Positions 23,053 through 32,194 are shown, counted from the stretch's first letter. The stretch: DNA of 46,747 nucleotides from an uncultured Crocinitomix sp. (GCA_937139035.1 CAKZPK010000353.1:1-46747); one strand, 5' to 3'. Notes: generated by a model from the letters alone, not told the origin. Made by a program: numbers and translations.

Positions 23053-25260
23053 TTAATTAACCACCAATTGGCAAGTTGAATTTACACCATTTGCCCAAAT
23101 TGTCACAACATAAATTCCAGACTCATAAACAATGTCACCAAGCATTAGTTGGTTAGAACCAACCGTGTTATTTTCATAAATCACTTTTCCGTCCAAAGCT
23201 GTTATAACCACTGCATCAATAATAGCATTGCTTGCAATTTGCGTCATACCATTAGAAGGGTTTGGAAATACCGTAATAGAAGGTCCTTCAATCCCACTTT
23301 CTGTCAAAGAAAGCACTACATCACTTGTTCTAAATAAACTTTGTCCATAAGTGCCAACTATTAAATCGTCATTATTGGCAACTGCAATGGCTGAATTTCC
23401 ATAGATATTATTGTTCGTTAAATTGGAGGTTAAATTCTCCCAAGTTTCTCCATTGTCAATTGATTGCCAAACGCCGCCATTTAGGTTGTGCGTTGAATCT
23501 TGCTCGGCGCCATTTAATCCAACAATTATTGAATTTCCTGCATATATTAAATTGCGTACCTCATTCGGTCCTTCACTATTCCAATCACCACTTATGTCAT
23601 CAATCAATCCATCATTGTCAATTTTAAAAAGCTTGCCATCCTTTGTTCCGGCATATAAATAAGGACTTTGATATACAATACTTAAAACAACATCTCCCTC
23701 AAAATAAGCAGGTGCTACACCTATACTCTCACCATTATCAGTACTAATGTAAATGCCGTTTTCTGTTGAGAAAAAAACGGTGTCATTGTCTGTATTGTAA
23801 ACAATTTGTGTTGCAGCTAAATTCCCTGTTTCGTTCCAAGTGTCCCCTCCGTCGGTTGATTTATAAACACCTGTTGTTACGGTAGGAACATTCAATTCTG
23901 ACAGCAACATTTCCTCTGTATTAGCTGGATTAATTACTACATCTAATATTAATTTATTCCCAGCCCGAGCAGGTTCCCACGTAGCAAAACCGTTGGTAGT
24001 TTTAAATAGGCCTTGTGCGAAGGTTCCTAAAAATAGCGTTTCAGAATCGTCAGGGTGAATAACTAAATCCATTCCATGTGCCAAAGGTCCCATTCTTGTC
24101 CAAGTAACTCCATCATCATCCGATATTGCCAATGCCTCCTTATTATAACGGTCGCCACTTAAATTATAACTGTGTTGAAGTGACGTATAAATGCGATCAG
24201 AATTTGGATCAACTCGAACCGCACGAATTTCAGTTGCTAATGGATTAGTAGACAATGAAGTCCAAGTTGCACCATTATCTGTAGATTTAACTATTTCAGT
24301 TGAGCTAAAAATACCTGCATAAATAAGGTCATCCCTTGCATCAATCCCTATTAATAAATGATCCTCTAATAAAGGGTCAGTAATTGCAGTCCATAATAAG
24401 GTTTCTGATGTAAAGTAATTGGGATGTAAAAACCCAGTTGAAATAATTTCAAGATGAGGACTTGTTGCTAAAATGGCCAAATCAAAATTAAACTCCCCAA
24501 TAATTCCAATATTTGCGAATGTTAGCCCGTTATCAAAGCTTACATAAACCCCATTTGCAGCTCCTGAAATAGCAAGCACTCCATTCATTTTATCAATTTG
24601 CAAAACTGAAGCCGTATCTGGCACATCCGGATGTTGTTCCCATGTTGCTCCAACATCATCAGAAAACCAAAGGCCATTTTCATCTGTCCCAGCAAATAAA
24701 CGATCTGAATCAGCAATATTTATGCAATGAACAGAATTGTTTTGCAAACCTGAATAATTCCAGGTTGAGCCACCATTATAACTTGAAAAAACACCATTTC
24801 CAATTCTACCAAAATCGTCTCCCTCACCAGTGCTTGCAAATAAGGTATCTCCATCTCCAGGATAAATAACCAATTGCGTAGTTTGCAAATCGCGATTAAA
24901 AATAAAACCATCTGTTAAATGCTCCAATGACTCACCACCATCTGTAGTTTTTAAAATACCATATCGTCCATAAATTTCACAAAAATAAAGAGTGTCAGGA
25001 TGCTCCATATCCATAGTAATATGCCAGCCCGTAAAGTTGGGATAATCTCCTGTCAGTAATTCCCATGATCCGCCACCATCTGATGATTTCCAAACACCGC
25101 CACCATCATCACTTCCAGCATAAACTATATTAGAATTAGTAGGATGAATTACAAAATCTTTAAAAAAACCGCCTTCTGGACCAAAATTCGTCCATGTTTG
25201 TGCAGATGCACTGGATAAAAAGAAGATAAATGCAATAATTGAGAGGTAGGTATTCTTCAT
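23053..25260 (-). CDS. T9SS-secreted BNR/sortilin-like repeat protein
   Basis: About 735 residues from ATG 25260 (signal KNTYLSIIAFIFFLSSASA), chosen over the frame's upstream start because it gives the normal signal peptide position. The body is a series of beta-propeller blades with Asp-box/BNR units such as VWKSSDGGGSWE, FSSYNGGSTWNY, VYKSTDGGDTWNE and IYISTDNGES, as in sortilin/VPS10 and sialidase-like propellers. The last 75 residues form a type A T9SS sorting domain (ITVFPNPSNG ... LDGKVIYENN ... GIYVVTI). The protein is therefore exported across the outer membrane; enzymatic activity is not evident. Confidence 0.85.
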   Translation of the reverse strand: MKNTYLSIIAFIFFLSSASAQTWTNFGPEGGFFKDFVIHPTNSNIVYAGSDDGGGVWKSSDGGGSWELLTGDYPNFTGWHITMDMEHPDTLYFCEIYGRYGILKTTDGGESLEHLTDGFIFNRDLQTTQLVIYPGDGDTLFASTGEGDDFGRIGNGVFSSYNGGSTWNYSGLQNNSVHCINIADSDRLFAGTDENGLWFSDDVGATWEQHPDVPDTASVLQIDKMNGVLAISGAANGVYVSFDNGLTFANIGIIGEFNFDLAILATSPHLEIISTGFLHPNYFTSETLLWTAITDPLLEDHLLIGIDARDDLIYAGIFSSTEIVKSTDNGATWTSLSTNPLATEIRAVRVDPNSDRIYTSLQHSYNLSGDRYNKEALAISDDDGVTWTRMGPLAHGMDLVIHPDDSETLFLGTFAQGLFKTTNGFATWEPARAGNKLILDVVINPANTEEMLLSELNVPTVTTGVYKSTDGGDTWNETGNLAATQIVYNTDNDTVFFSTENGIYISTDNGESIGVAPAYFEGDVVLSIVYQSPYLYAGTKDGKLFKIDNDGLIDDISGDWNSEGPNEVRNLIYAGNSIIVGLNGAEQDSTHNLNGGVWQSIDNGETWENLTSNLTNNNIYGNSAIAVANNDDLIVGTYGQSLFRTSDVVLSLTESGIEGPSITVFPNPSNGMTQIASNAIIDAVVITALDGKVIYENNTVGSNQLMLGDIVYESGIYVVTIWANGVNSTCQLVVN

Positions 25261-25368
25261 AGTGATGTAGTTTGGTTGCAATATAATATCGTTTTACAAA
25301 TGCCATTCACCCATTCAATCAAAAAAATCAAACACAAATGAACTAATTATTACTATTTTTCGAATCAC

Positions 25369-26415
25369 ATGTCCCAAACTAAAATACCAATATTATTGAG
25401 GAAGAAAAGTATTGTTGTTTTTCTTTGCCTAATATTGATAGCTACCATTTCTTGTATTTACTTATTGTATCAAGCATTTGGACTAGACATTAACAAGTCT
25501 TCCATTCCAACTTGGGCAAAATATGAAGTAATGTGGTATGGAACACTTAGCACCTCTGTTTACTTCATGCCATCAATATTTCTGTGTTGGGCTCTTCTAA
25601 CTTACCGGATTTATAACCATTTTAATCCGCAAAAGTTTTTTAAATGGAAATCAATCCTAGCATTCAGTTTGCTTTTATGTGTTGTTGGATATCATACTTC
25701 ATTTGTTGCTCCAAAGGTAAATTCAAAATTTAAAAACTTGATTTATGATATGCAACGAGCATTTCCTTATGGTGATGGATTTGAGCAATCAGATATGACC
25801 GAATATTTTAGTAATTCCCCATCAAATCTAACCTTACTTGAATTGTATAGTTATCAAGACTCTATTCAAAACAATGTTTTGAAAGAAGAAAATAAATTAG
25901 CTGGATATGTCAAAAGCAATGTTACTGAAGAAAATTTAGATGTTTTATTAAAGCAAGTAGATTTTTCAGAAACATCATTAAACAAAGAAATTATAGAAAA
26001 CCATCCGAACAAATGGGCTAATAAAGGTCTTACGCATACAACTCTAGAGCAGGTTATATTTAGCAAAATTCAAATAATTGAACTTAAAAAGGAAACTCTA
26101 AATTCTGCGAATCGCATTATTTGGGAACAATTCTCAATACCTGTTTCATCTCTATTCCTTTTTATTATTGGTGCATGCTTAGGATCACTTTTAAGTCGTA
26201 TTCGCTTTGGCTGGTATATACTAATTGTATTCATTGGAATTTTACCTATTTGGACCATTATCAACAATATTGCAAAAAGAGCTTATTTAGTACGTGATAT
26301 ATCCCACAAGTACACGTATTTATTTCTTTACATATTACTAATCGGATTAGCGTTGCTATTCCTAATAATTTTAAAAAAGAGAAAAGACCTACTCTCTAAT
26401 CCTCTAAGGTCTTAA
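25369..26415 (+). CDS. LptF/LptG-like membrane protein
   Basis: Protein of 348 residues with an N-terminal basic segment, transmembrane helices at about 15-40, 55-75 and 90-110, a roughly 120-residue extracytoplasmic domain, and three C-terminal helices (about 250-340). The helix starting RIIWEQFSIPVSSLFLFIIG then ACLGS closely resembles the E.h.R.a.P...l.f.l.g.plG signature of YjgP/YjgQ (LptF/LptG) permeases, which extract lipopolysaccharide from the inner membrane. It is diverged and stands alone, with no second copy beside it. Whether it is a true LPS transporter or a paralog is not settled. Confidence 0.55.
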   Translation: MSQTKIPILLRKKSIVVFLCLILIATISCIYLLYQAFGLDINKSSIPTWAKYEVMWYGTLSTSVYFMPSIFLCWALLTYRIYNHFNPQKFFKWKSILAFSLLLCVVGYHTSFVAPKVNSKFKNLIYDMQRAFPYGDGFEQSDMTEYFSNSPSNLTLLELYSYQDSIQNNVLKEENKLAGYVKSNVTEENLDVLLKQVDFSETSLNKEIIENHPNKWANKGLTHTTLEQVIFSKIQIIELKKETLNSANRIIWEQFSIPVSSLFLFIIGACLGSLLSRIRFGWYILIVFIGILPIWTIINNIAKRAYLVRDISHKYTYLFLYILLIGLALLFLIILKKRKDLLSNPLRS

Positions 26416-26617
26416 GGAATTTTCGAAATTTCACCATTTTTACAGTAGACATTCCAATCGCTAAAAAGCCTAAAACAAATGCGCTTAGCAAAAGCAAAAT
26501 AAGTTGCCTTTCCATTCCAACAGCCTTGATTGTAATGCCCATAATAATTGCAGCGCAACCTAAGACAAATACTGTCCATAAGTTTCGCCAAACTTTTTTT
26601 TGTGCTTCTTTTGTCAT
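26396..26617 (-). CDS. Small two-helix membrane protein
   Basis: Protein of 73 residues: basic N-terminus (TKEAQKKVWRN), two hydrophobic segments (LWTVFVLGCAAIIMGITI and LILLLLSAFVLGFLAIGM), and a charged C-terminus. No family recognised. Its 3' end overlaps the convergent LptF/LptG-like gene by about 20 bases, so the transcripts are complementary there. Confidence 0.55.
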   Translation of the reverse strand: MTKEAQKKVWRNLWTVFVLGCAAIIMGITIKAVGMERQLILLLLSAFVLGFLAIGMSTVKMVKFRKFLKTLED

Positions 26618-26682
26618 TTGGTTGGGGTCAATTTCTTAAAGGACTAAGATAATATTTTACACAACTTTACGTATAGTTAGTT

Positions 26683-27342
26683 ATGAAAACTCTGCTGTTT
26701 CTATTTGCATTCATTCATTTTGCCTGCATGGCGCAAATAATCACGTATAGCCCAAATAGGAAAATTGAAAAAACAGTTGCTCAAACCTATTATGATACAG
26801 AATTCCTATTTCTAAAAAACGTTAGCACCAAAAACATTGAATTAGAATTTGCTGTAATCGAAAACACATTAGACCTTGCTTGGAGCGCAACTTTTTGCAC
26901 TAATCAACAGTGTTTTAGTCAAATTCCTGACGCGGGCAGTTTAGGTTCAGTAGCGCCCAATAACGAAGCCTACTTCTCATTTAATTTTGCCGCAAATGAA
27001 ACCATTGGCACTGGGCAAGTGCGTATTTTAATAACAAGCCCAGTCGCACCAGATTTAAGTGATACGGTTACATTTAAATATAACGTTACAGAGGACGGCA
27101 CAGTAAAAGCTGGACCTTGGGCCAATATAAATTTTGGGCAAGGTGTTTTAACTGTGCTTTTGCAAAACCCTCAAATTAAAACAACTTTACAGGTAATTAA
27201 TTTAAACGGACAGTTGATTTTTGATCAGGAAATTGGACACATTACCTCAATTCCAATGCGCGATTATCCCAAGGGGCTTTACATTGTTGCGATTAAAGAT
27301 GAAAATGACCGCATCATCAATGAAAAATTAGTGCATTATTAA
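26683..27342 (+). CDS. Small T9SS-secreted protein
   Basis: Protein of 219 residues with a signal peptide (TLLFLFAFIHFACMAQ) and an N-terminal Ig-like beta-sandwich (residues about 20-140: ELEFAVIENTLDLAWSATF; SVAPNNEAYFSFNF). A shortened sorting domain forms the C-terminus (LQVINLNGQLIFDQEI ... YPKGLYIVAI). The NPxxG-type start of the domain is weak (LLQNPQIKTT), but the L-NG-x and GLYIV blocks are clear. Probably exported by T9SS; function unknown. Confidence 0.7.
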   Translation: MKTLLFLFAFIHFACMAQIITYSPNRKIEKTVAQTYYDTEFLFLKNVSTKNIELEFAVIENTLDLAWSATFCTNQQCFSQIPDAGSLGSVAPNNEAYFSFNFAANETIGTGQVRILITSPVAPDLSDTVTFKYNVTEDGTVKAGPWANINFGQGVLTVLLQNPQIKTTLQVINLNGQLIFDQEIGHITSIPMRDYPKGLYIVAIKDENDRIINEKLVHY

Positions 27343-27434
27343 TACTCCTAGATCGGTCTCAAAAGTTGAGGAATTTATTGTCATTTTTCAGATGCGTATA
27401 AATAATTCGCTTTTTCCTTTTGCCATTGCAACTA

Positions 27435-27468
27435 AAGAAAAAAGCCGAGCTTCAAAATGAAACTCGGC
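27435..27468 (-). terminator. Rho-independent terminator of the sigma factor operon
   Basis: Read on the minus strand: GCCGAGTTTCA, loop, TGAAGCTCGGC, then TTTTTT. The stem has one C/A mismatch. It lies 37 bases after the stop of the 128-residue membrane protein gene. Confidence 0.8.
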
Positions 27469-27504
27469 TCTATAATCCGCCTCAACGGAACACGTGGCCA
27501 TCTC

Positions 27505-27891
27505 CTATTCTTCTTGCTGTCTTGCTTCCTCGGCCGTGTTTAATTTAGAATCCTCCTCAGTCAGTGCCGCTCCGCTATAGGCCGTGCCTGCAAATTTTGA
27601 CTCCCACTTCATCTTATCATCCTCCGACATATTTGCCCACTTGTGTTTAAATTTATGTTTCCATCCTCTATGGCCCTTTGAACCATCACAACCGCATCCT
27701 TTTTTTCCGCCACTAAAACCTCCAAATAGTATTTTAGATAAAGCTAAAAGTCCTAAAGCTTGCCAAAAAGTTATGACCGACAGGTCAAATATTGCTGGCA
27801 TTAGCCAGTTCCACAGTAACATCAATATCCATGTCACTAATGCAGCCATCCCAACAAAGAAAAACGGTATAAAAATCATTTTCTTTTTCAT
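27505..27891 (-). CDS. Cys/His-rich small membrane protein of the sigma operon
   Basis: Protein of 128 residues with two transmembrane segments (about 5-30 and 38-58), then a Gly/Cys/His-rich stretch GGKKGCGCDGSKGHRGWKHK that could bind metal, and an acidic soluble tail (TEEDSKLNTAEEARQQEE). Its ATG overlaps the stop of the ECF sigma factor gene by four bases (ATGA), so translation is coupled. That position is usual for an anti-sigma factor, but no zinc anti-sigma motif (HxxxCxxC) is present, so the role is open. Transcription ends at the terminator at 27435. Confidence 0.65.
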   Translation of the reverse strand: MKKKMIFIPFFFVGMAALVTWILMLLWNWLMPAIFDLSVITFWQALGLLALSKILFGGFSGGKKGCGCDGSKGHRGWKHKFKHKWANMSEDDKMKWESKFAGTAYSGAALTEEDSKLNTAEEARQQEE

Positions 27892-28448
27892 TCTCCTAAT
27901 ATTTCGTTATACAATTCACTCAATTTTTTTCGCAAATAAAGAATCGCGTAGCGTTTTCTTGAAATTAAGGTATTCACCGTTTCACCTGTTAGTTCTGCAA
28001 TTTCTTTAAACGATAAATCGTCAAACTCATGCATGGTAAAAACATCTCGCTGCTCAACCGGAATTTCTGTTAACCCCTCTTCCAATACCTCCCACACCAT
28101 TTCACGTGTTAATAGTGCATCTGGTAAATCATTTAAATCTGGAATATAAGCTTCAAATTGCAATGACCCTTCATCATCCGTTGCGACATTATTCATATCA
28201 GAAAAATTTAAACTCTTTTTCTTTCGATATAAGTCGGTTATGCGATTACGCGCCACCTGAAATAACCAGGCGCTCATTTTTTCAATTGTATTTACGTCTT
28301 CCGAAACGCGCACCAATTGATAAAATACATCCTGCAAAATATCTTCCGCATCCAACGTAGATTTTACTCTTTTACGAATAAAGTTAAAAAGCCTGTTTTG
28401 CTCTTTAGCTACTGTTTTAGATATGACTATTTCGTTTGAGGTTGACAT
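27888..28448 (-). CDS. ECF-type RNA polymerase sigma factor
   Basis: Protein of 186 residues with sigma region 2 (DILQDVFYQLVR; MSAWLFQVARNRITDLYRKK) and region 4 (FDDLSFKEIAELTGETVNTL then ISRKRYA), the two-domain form of extracytoplasmic-function sigma-70 factors. A 30-residue acidic linker joins them. It directs RNA polymerase to a specific regulon under envelope stress or other signals. Its stop overlaps the start of the Cys/His-rich membrane protein, the most likely partner. Confidence 0.92.
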   Translation of the reverse strand: MSTSNEIVISKTVAKEQNRLFNFIRKRVKSTLDAEDILQDVFYQLVRVSEDVNTIEKMSAWLFQVARNRITDLYRKKKSLNFSDMNNVATDDEGSLQFEAYIPDLNDLPDALLTREMVWEVLEEGLTEIPVEQRDVFTMHEFDDLSFKEIAELTGETVNTLISRKRYAILYLRKKLSELYNEILGE

Positions 28449-28641
28449 TTTTTATTTGCGTTCATCTTAGGAGACGAACCTGAATCAAAGATATTTTAAA
28501 GTCTTCTAAAAAAAATTTAAATTCAATGAATATCAAAGGTTTATCAATGAACGCATTTCATTGGCAAGCAATAAACCAACAGGTGTATTAAGTATAATTT
28601 ACTTTCATTATCTTAGCTCATTCCTAATCAATTAAAATAGC

Positions 28642-29349
28642 ATGACAGCACAAGAAGTATTAGCAGAGTTAGAAACTTACGGAAGTGAACAAACCAAAAA
28701 TACGTTAATAAAACACGGGGCTAAAGAGCCATTTTTTGGTGTGAAAGTGCAAGACCTTAAAAAGGTTTTGAAGAAGACAAAAAAGAACCACGAACTATCG
28801 TTGGATTTATATAAAACAGGGAATTCGGATGCCATGTATTTAGCAGGGCTAATGGCGGATGAAAAGCAGATTACAAAAGAGCAATTAAATGAATGGGTAA
28901 ATGCAGCCTATTGGTCTTATTTAAGCGAATATACGGTGCCATGGGTCGCATCTGAAACTGACTTTGGATTTGAATTAGGTTTGGAGTGGATTAAGAGTGA
29001 TGTTGAAACAATTGCAGCTGCTGGATGGTCAACCTTATCCAACTATGCCACTATTAATGAAGATTCAAATTTAAATTTGGACGCTTACGTAAAACTATTA
29101 GACACAATTCCTACTGCAATACTAGAAGCGCCCAACCGCGTTAAGTATACAATGAACGGATTTGTTATTGCAGTTGGATCTGTTGTTGTTGAGCTTACAG
29201 ATAAAGCAAAAACGATTGCAAAAGAATTGGGTAAAGTAAAAGTAGACATGAATGGTACGGCTTGCAAAGTTCCCTTGGCTTTAGATTACATTTTAAAGAT
29301 TGAGGATAAAGGTCGTCTTGGAAAAAAGAAAAAAACGGCGCGTTGCTAA
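28642..29349 (+). CDS. DNA alkylation repair protein (AlkD-like HEAT repeats)
   Basis: Protein of 235 residues, entirely helical. The start AQEVLAELETYGSEQTKNTL and FFGVKVQDLKKVLKKTKKNH, with KTGNSDAMYLAGLMADEKQ, follow the DNA alkylation repair (AlkC/AlkD-like) HEAT-repeat family, whose members are DNA glycosylases for N3/N7-alkylated purines. Trp residues near WAYWSYLSEYTVPW and GWSTLSNYA lie where the DNA-contact helices are expected. Followed 7 bases later by the PaiB-like gene, probably the same transcript. Confidence 0.8.
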   Translation: MTAQEVLAELETYGSEQTKNTLIKHGAKEPFFGVKVQDLKKVLKKTKKNHELSLDLYKTGNSDAMYLAGLMADEKQITKEQLNEWVNAAYWSYLSEYTVPWVASETDFGFELGLEWIKSDVETIAAAGWSTLSNYATINEDSNLNLDAYVKLLDTIPTAILEAPNRVKYTMNGFVIAVGSVVVELTDKAKTIAKELGKVKVDMNGTACKVPLALDYILKIEDKGRLGKKKKTARC

Positions 29350-29356
29350 TTCTTAA

Positions 29357-29968
29357 ATGTACATTCCTCCTAGATATATCAATGAGAACGAGGCTGAAAC
29401 ATTAGCTTTTATAAAGCGTTTTAGTTTTGGTGTTATTACTACTTCTGTAAATAACGTTCCAACAGCAACGCATTTACCATTTGTTGCATCAGAAAAAGAA
29501 GGTTCGATAATTTTAACTGCTCATTTTGCTAAAGCCAATACCCATTGGCAACATATTGAATTAAATGAAAATTTGATCATTTTTTCAGAACCGCATGCTT
29601 ATATTTCTCCCAAAAACTACAATGAAAAGCAAAATGTTCCTACTTGGAACTATTTGGCCGTGCATGCTTATGGCCGTGCAAAACTAATAACGGATAAAGA
29701 AGGAGTTTACGGCGTATTAGAAACTATGATTAATAATTTTGAAGCGGACTATAAAATGCAATGGGATAAATTGGCAGAAGACTATAAAGTTAGAATGGCA
29801 AAAGGAATTGTAGCCTTTGAAATTGAGGTAACTAAAATTGAATCCAAAAAAAAACTGAGCCAAAATAAAAAAGCAAATGAACGTCAAAATATTATACAAT
29901 CATTAAAAGATAGTTCAAATAGCACAGATCATTTATTAAGTGATTATATGCAAAATGAAGAGGGCTGA
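29357..29968 (+). CDS. PaiB-like FMN-binding protein
   Basis: Protein of 203 residues with the N-terminal signature MYIPPRYINENEAETLAFIK of the PaiB/FMN-binding negative regulator family, which has a split-barrel flavin-binding fold (HLPFV; TAHFAKANTHWQ; WNYLAVHAYG). In Bacillus PaiB regulates degradative enzymes and sporulation; outside Bacillus the role is not established. It is 7 bases downstream of the alkD-like gene and overlaps the DUF1493 gene start. Confidence 0.85.
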   Translation: MYIPPRYINENEAETLAFIKRFSFGVITTSVNNVPTATHLPFVASEKEGSIILTAHFAKANTHWQHIELNENLIIFSEPHAYISPKNYNEKQNVPTWNYLAVHAYGRAKLITDKEGVYGVLETMINNFEADYKMQWDKLAEDYKVRMAKGIVAFEIEVTKIESKKKLSQNKKANERQNIIQSLKDSSNSTDHLLSDYMQNEEG

Positions 29969-30434
29969 AATTAACATATCATATACTGAATTAAAGTCCA
30001 TTTACAATAAAGTGCTTTCCTTCACAAATACAGAAACTCCGTGGTTTAAAAATATCAACTCGAAGACCAAAATTGAAAAAGATTTAGAGCTTTACGGTAT
30101 AGATAACGAGGCTTTTTTTGAACGGTTTTCCAATCAATTTTCTGTAGATTTTAGTCAAGTGGACTATCGCGATTATTTTGAAATGGAAACGGAAGGTGGA
30201 CTCGAGGCTATCTTTTCATTTTTTGTCTATTTGCCTTTTATTTTGCTAAAAACGGTCGTTTTTTTGCTGTTTTTGCCCTTTTCTTATAAAATATCGGATA
30301 AAATTCGTCGTTACTCATTCTATATAAAACAATATCCCGAACGAAAAGATGTTACTATTGGCGATTTAGTCGTTTCTATAATACAGGGGCGCTTCTCTGA
30401 ACGAAATGATTTTAAAATCACAATAAAAAAGTAG
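29955..30434 (+). CDS. DUF1493-like protein with a C-terminal membrane segment
   Basis: About 159 residues from ATG 29955, which overlaps the PaiB-like stop by 14 bases; the GTG at 29940 is less likely. The segment KIEKDLELYGIDNEAFFERF then SNQFSVDFSQVDYRDYF matches DUF1493, an acyl-carrier-protein-like family (E.DL.LtGdDa...F...F.VDfs...YF). A hydrophobic helix (about residues 85-110) follows, with a basic C-terminus. The Ser attachment site of true ACPs is not obvious, so it may be an ACP-fold protein without carrier function. Confidence 0.6.
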   Translation: MKRAEINISYTELKSIYNKVLSFTNTETPWFKNINSKTKIEKDLELYGIDNEAFFERFSNQFSVDFSQVDYRDYFEMETEGGLEAIFSFFVYLPFILLKTVVFLLFLPFSYKISDKIRRYSFYIKQYPERKDVTIGDLVVSIIQGRFSERNDFKITIKK

Positions 30435-30458
30435 GCATACATTAGCCTCACAAAATGT

Positions 30459-31385
30459 ATGAAAAAATTGATGTATACTGTTGGTCTTAGTGGCTTACTT
30501 ATTGGATGTTCAATGGGAGCTTCCAACGATAATAATACAACAGGATGGGACTACGACAAAGTTCAATATGAAGTTGGAGACGAATATTGGCTTGAGGAAA
30601 ATGAGCCCGAACCAATTGACACTTTCTTTGATCGATCAACGATAATTAAACGCCTTCAAACCAAAAAAGCGGACAAGCTACCTTTTGTGGTTCACGTTTA
30701 TGTGCCACTTTGCGATAATGAACACCAGGGAATTATTCCTACCACCCCATCATTAGGAAACGGAATGAGCCTAAAGAGTAACTTATATTGGGCAACAAGC
30801 GGCGGAACAAAAGCATACTTCAAAAAACAGTCAGACTGGAAATTAATATACGAAGAGTTAGATTTGGACACCAATGTTTTAGAACGGGTTGTTTTTGAAA
30901 AAAATTATTCCGATTCAAAGGTATATTTAGTGGCAGATGCCTACCGCGGCGACAGAATGGAAGAAACTGTCAATGATTACTTGGCGGCAATTTCTGGAAA
31001 CCGACCACAAACAATTTTATTTGAGGATCAATCCACACTTGATGTAGCGCAAGCCGCGGACCTCATCATGTTTAATGGACACAACGGCGTGATGGACTAT
31101 ATTGACGTTAAACCTTGGATAAATTTGTCTGATAAACGCACAGATATTGTAATGAATGCCTGTGTTTCTTACGGTTATTTGCAGGAAGAGTTTATGCTTG
31201 CTGGCGGCTATCCTTTAGTCCGTTCTAATAGTTTACTTTATCCGGGCGCTTATGTTTTAGAACAAATTGTAGATGATTGGGTGGCTGGAATTGATGAAAA
31301 GCAGCTTTGTTTAAATGCGGGCGCAACTTATTGCAAAAAACATGATTGCGGTCGTGGAACCAAAGTCTATTCTAGCGGTTGGTAG
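30459..31385 (+). CDS. Lipoprotein with clan-CD peptidase-like motifs
   Basis: Protein of 308 residues with a lipoprotein signal ending GLLIGC (Cys17). Two short motifs match the caspase/gingipain-type clan CD active site: a beta strand ending in His-Asn-Gly (LIMFNGHNG, His208) and another strand ending in Ala-Cys (DIVMNACVS, Cys235), at the usual spacing of about 25-30 residues. The tail is Cys-rich (C284, C292, C297). The protein would act at the cell surface or in the periplasm. I do not recognise the family by name; the peptidase reading is inference from the motif pair and could be coincidence. Confidence 0.55.
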   Translation: MKKLMYTVGLSGLLIGCSMGASNDNNTTGWDYDKVQYEVGDEYWLEENEPEPIDTFFDRSTIIKRLQTKKADKLPFVVHVYVPLCDNEHQGIIPTTPSLGNGMSLKSNLYWATSGGTKAYFKKQSDWKLIYEELDLDTNVLERVVFEKNYSDSKVYLVADAYRGDRMEETVNDYLAAISGNRPQTILFEDQSTLDVAQAADLIMFNGHNGVMDYIDVKPWINLSDKRTDIVMNACVSYGYLQEEFMLAGGYPLVRSNSLLYPGAYVLEQIVDDWVAGIDEKQLCLNAGATYCKKHDCGRGTKVYSSGW

Positions 31386-31388
31386 GCG

Positions 31389-32111
31389 TTATTGTACAGG
31401 AGGGCGTGGAGTTGTTTTTTTAAACTTGGAAAAAAAGAAGCCCAATGACAGATAAATGACCCCTCCATCATTCACTAAGGTTTGTATTCCTCCCCCCAGT
31501 TCAAAACCAGTTAAAAATTTGTCTTTGTTTTCGGCGTAATCAAATAACAATGTTCCTCCTAATGTCCAAGGTGTGTGTCCTTCTCTTAATCCAATAAAAC
31601 TATTAAGGCCAATGGTCAATTGCCATTTTTTGGTGAGTCTTCCTTCAGGAGAAAACAATAGTGACGGCGAAATATATGGGATTATTTTTTCTCTTGAAAC
31701 AAATTCAAATAAACCTGTTGCGGCATTTTGCTTTACAGTTCCAAAATAATTATTGATGAAAATTCCTTCTTTAACCTTAATTGCAAAAATATCTTTAACC
31801 ACAGAAATTTTTTGGTCAATAGAAACCTGCCCATAAAAAATGTTATCAACCCAATCTGCATTGGTTGAATTAAAATTGAAGTCTCCAGAGATTCCAAATG
31901 TAAAATTATCAGACATTCCTAAGCGCGCTCCTAATCCAGCTCCAATATTGAACTCTGTTCCTAAACCTCCTCCTACATCACCAGTTGTATAAGCTATTAG
32001 TTCTACCTCATTTTCTTCTAACATTACTGCTCGATCTGCCGAATGGATATTCATCACACAGCTAGAAAAAGCCGCAATAACAATAGGTAAGATTAAGAAT
32101 AACTTTTTCAT
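31389..32111 (-). CDS. Outer-membrane beta-barrel-like lipoprotein
   Basis: Protein of 240 residues with a lipoprotein signal (LFLILPIVIAAFSSC) followed by about ten amphipathic strands with alternating aromatic residues (GGGLGTEFNIGAGLGARLGM; LTIGLNSFIGLREGHTPWT; GGVIYLSLGFFFSKF). This is the usual appearance of small Bacteroidota outer-membrane barrel or OmpW-like proteins. No named family. It ends 3 bases from the convergent clan-CD-like gene. Confidence 0.6.
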   Translation of the reverse strand: MKKLFLILPIVIAAFSSCVMNIHSADRAVMLEENEVELIAYTTGDVGGGLGTEFNIGAGLGARLGMSDNFTFGISGDFNFNSTNADWVDNIFYGQVSIDQKISVVKDIFAIKVKEGIFINNYFGTVKQNAATGLFEFVSREKIIPYISPSLLFSPEGRLTKKWQLTIGLNSFIGLREGHTPWTLGGTLLFDYAENKDKFLTGFELGGGIQTLVNDGGVIYLSLGFFFSKFKKTTPRPPVQ

Positions 32112-32138
32112 ACTAGTTTTTTACAAATCACAAGGTAT

Positions 32139-32170
32139 AAAAAAAGGTGCTAATCAAAATCAGCACCTTT
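32139..32170 (-). terminator. Rho-independent terminator of the DUF2341 gene
   Basis: Minus strand: AAAGGTGCT, loop, AGCACCTTT, followed by a run of T (plus-strand A-run at 32139-32145). It lies 25 bases past the stop at 32195. Confidence 0.8.
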
Positions 32171-32194
32171 AATAATAAACAGAGTTGTAATTAC

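Noticed and set aside
29940-29954. GTG start for the DUF1493-like gene
   Set aside because: The ATG at 29955 lies five codons downstream in frame, and the extra residues lie fully inside the PaiB-like gene.
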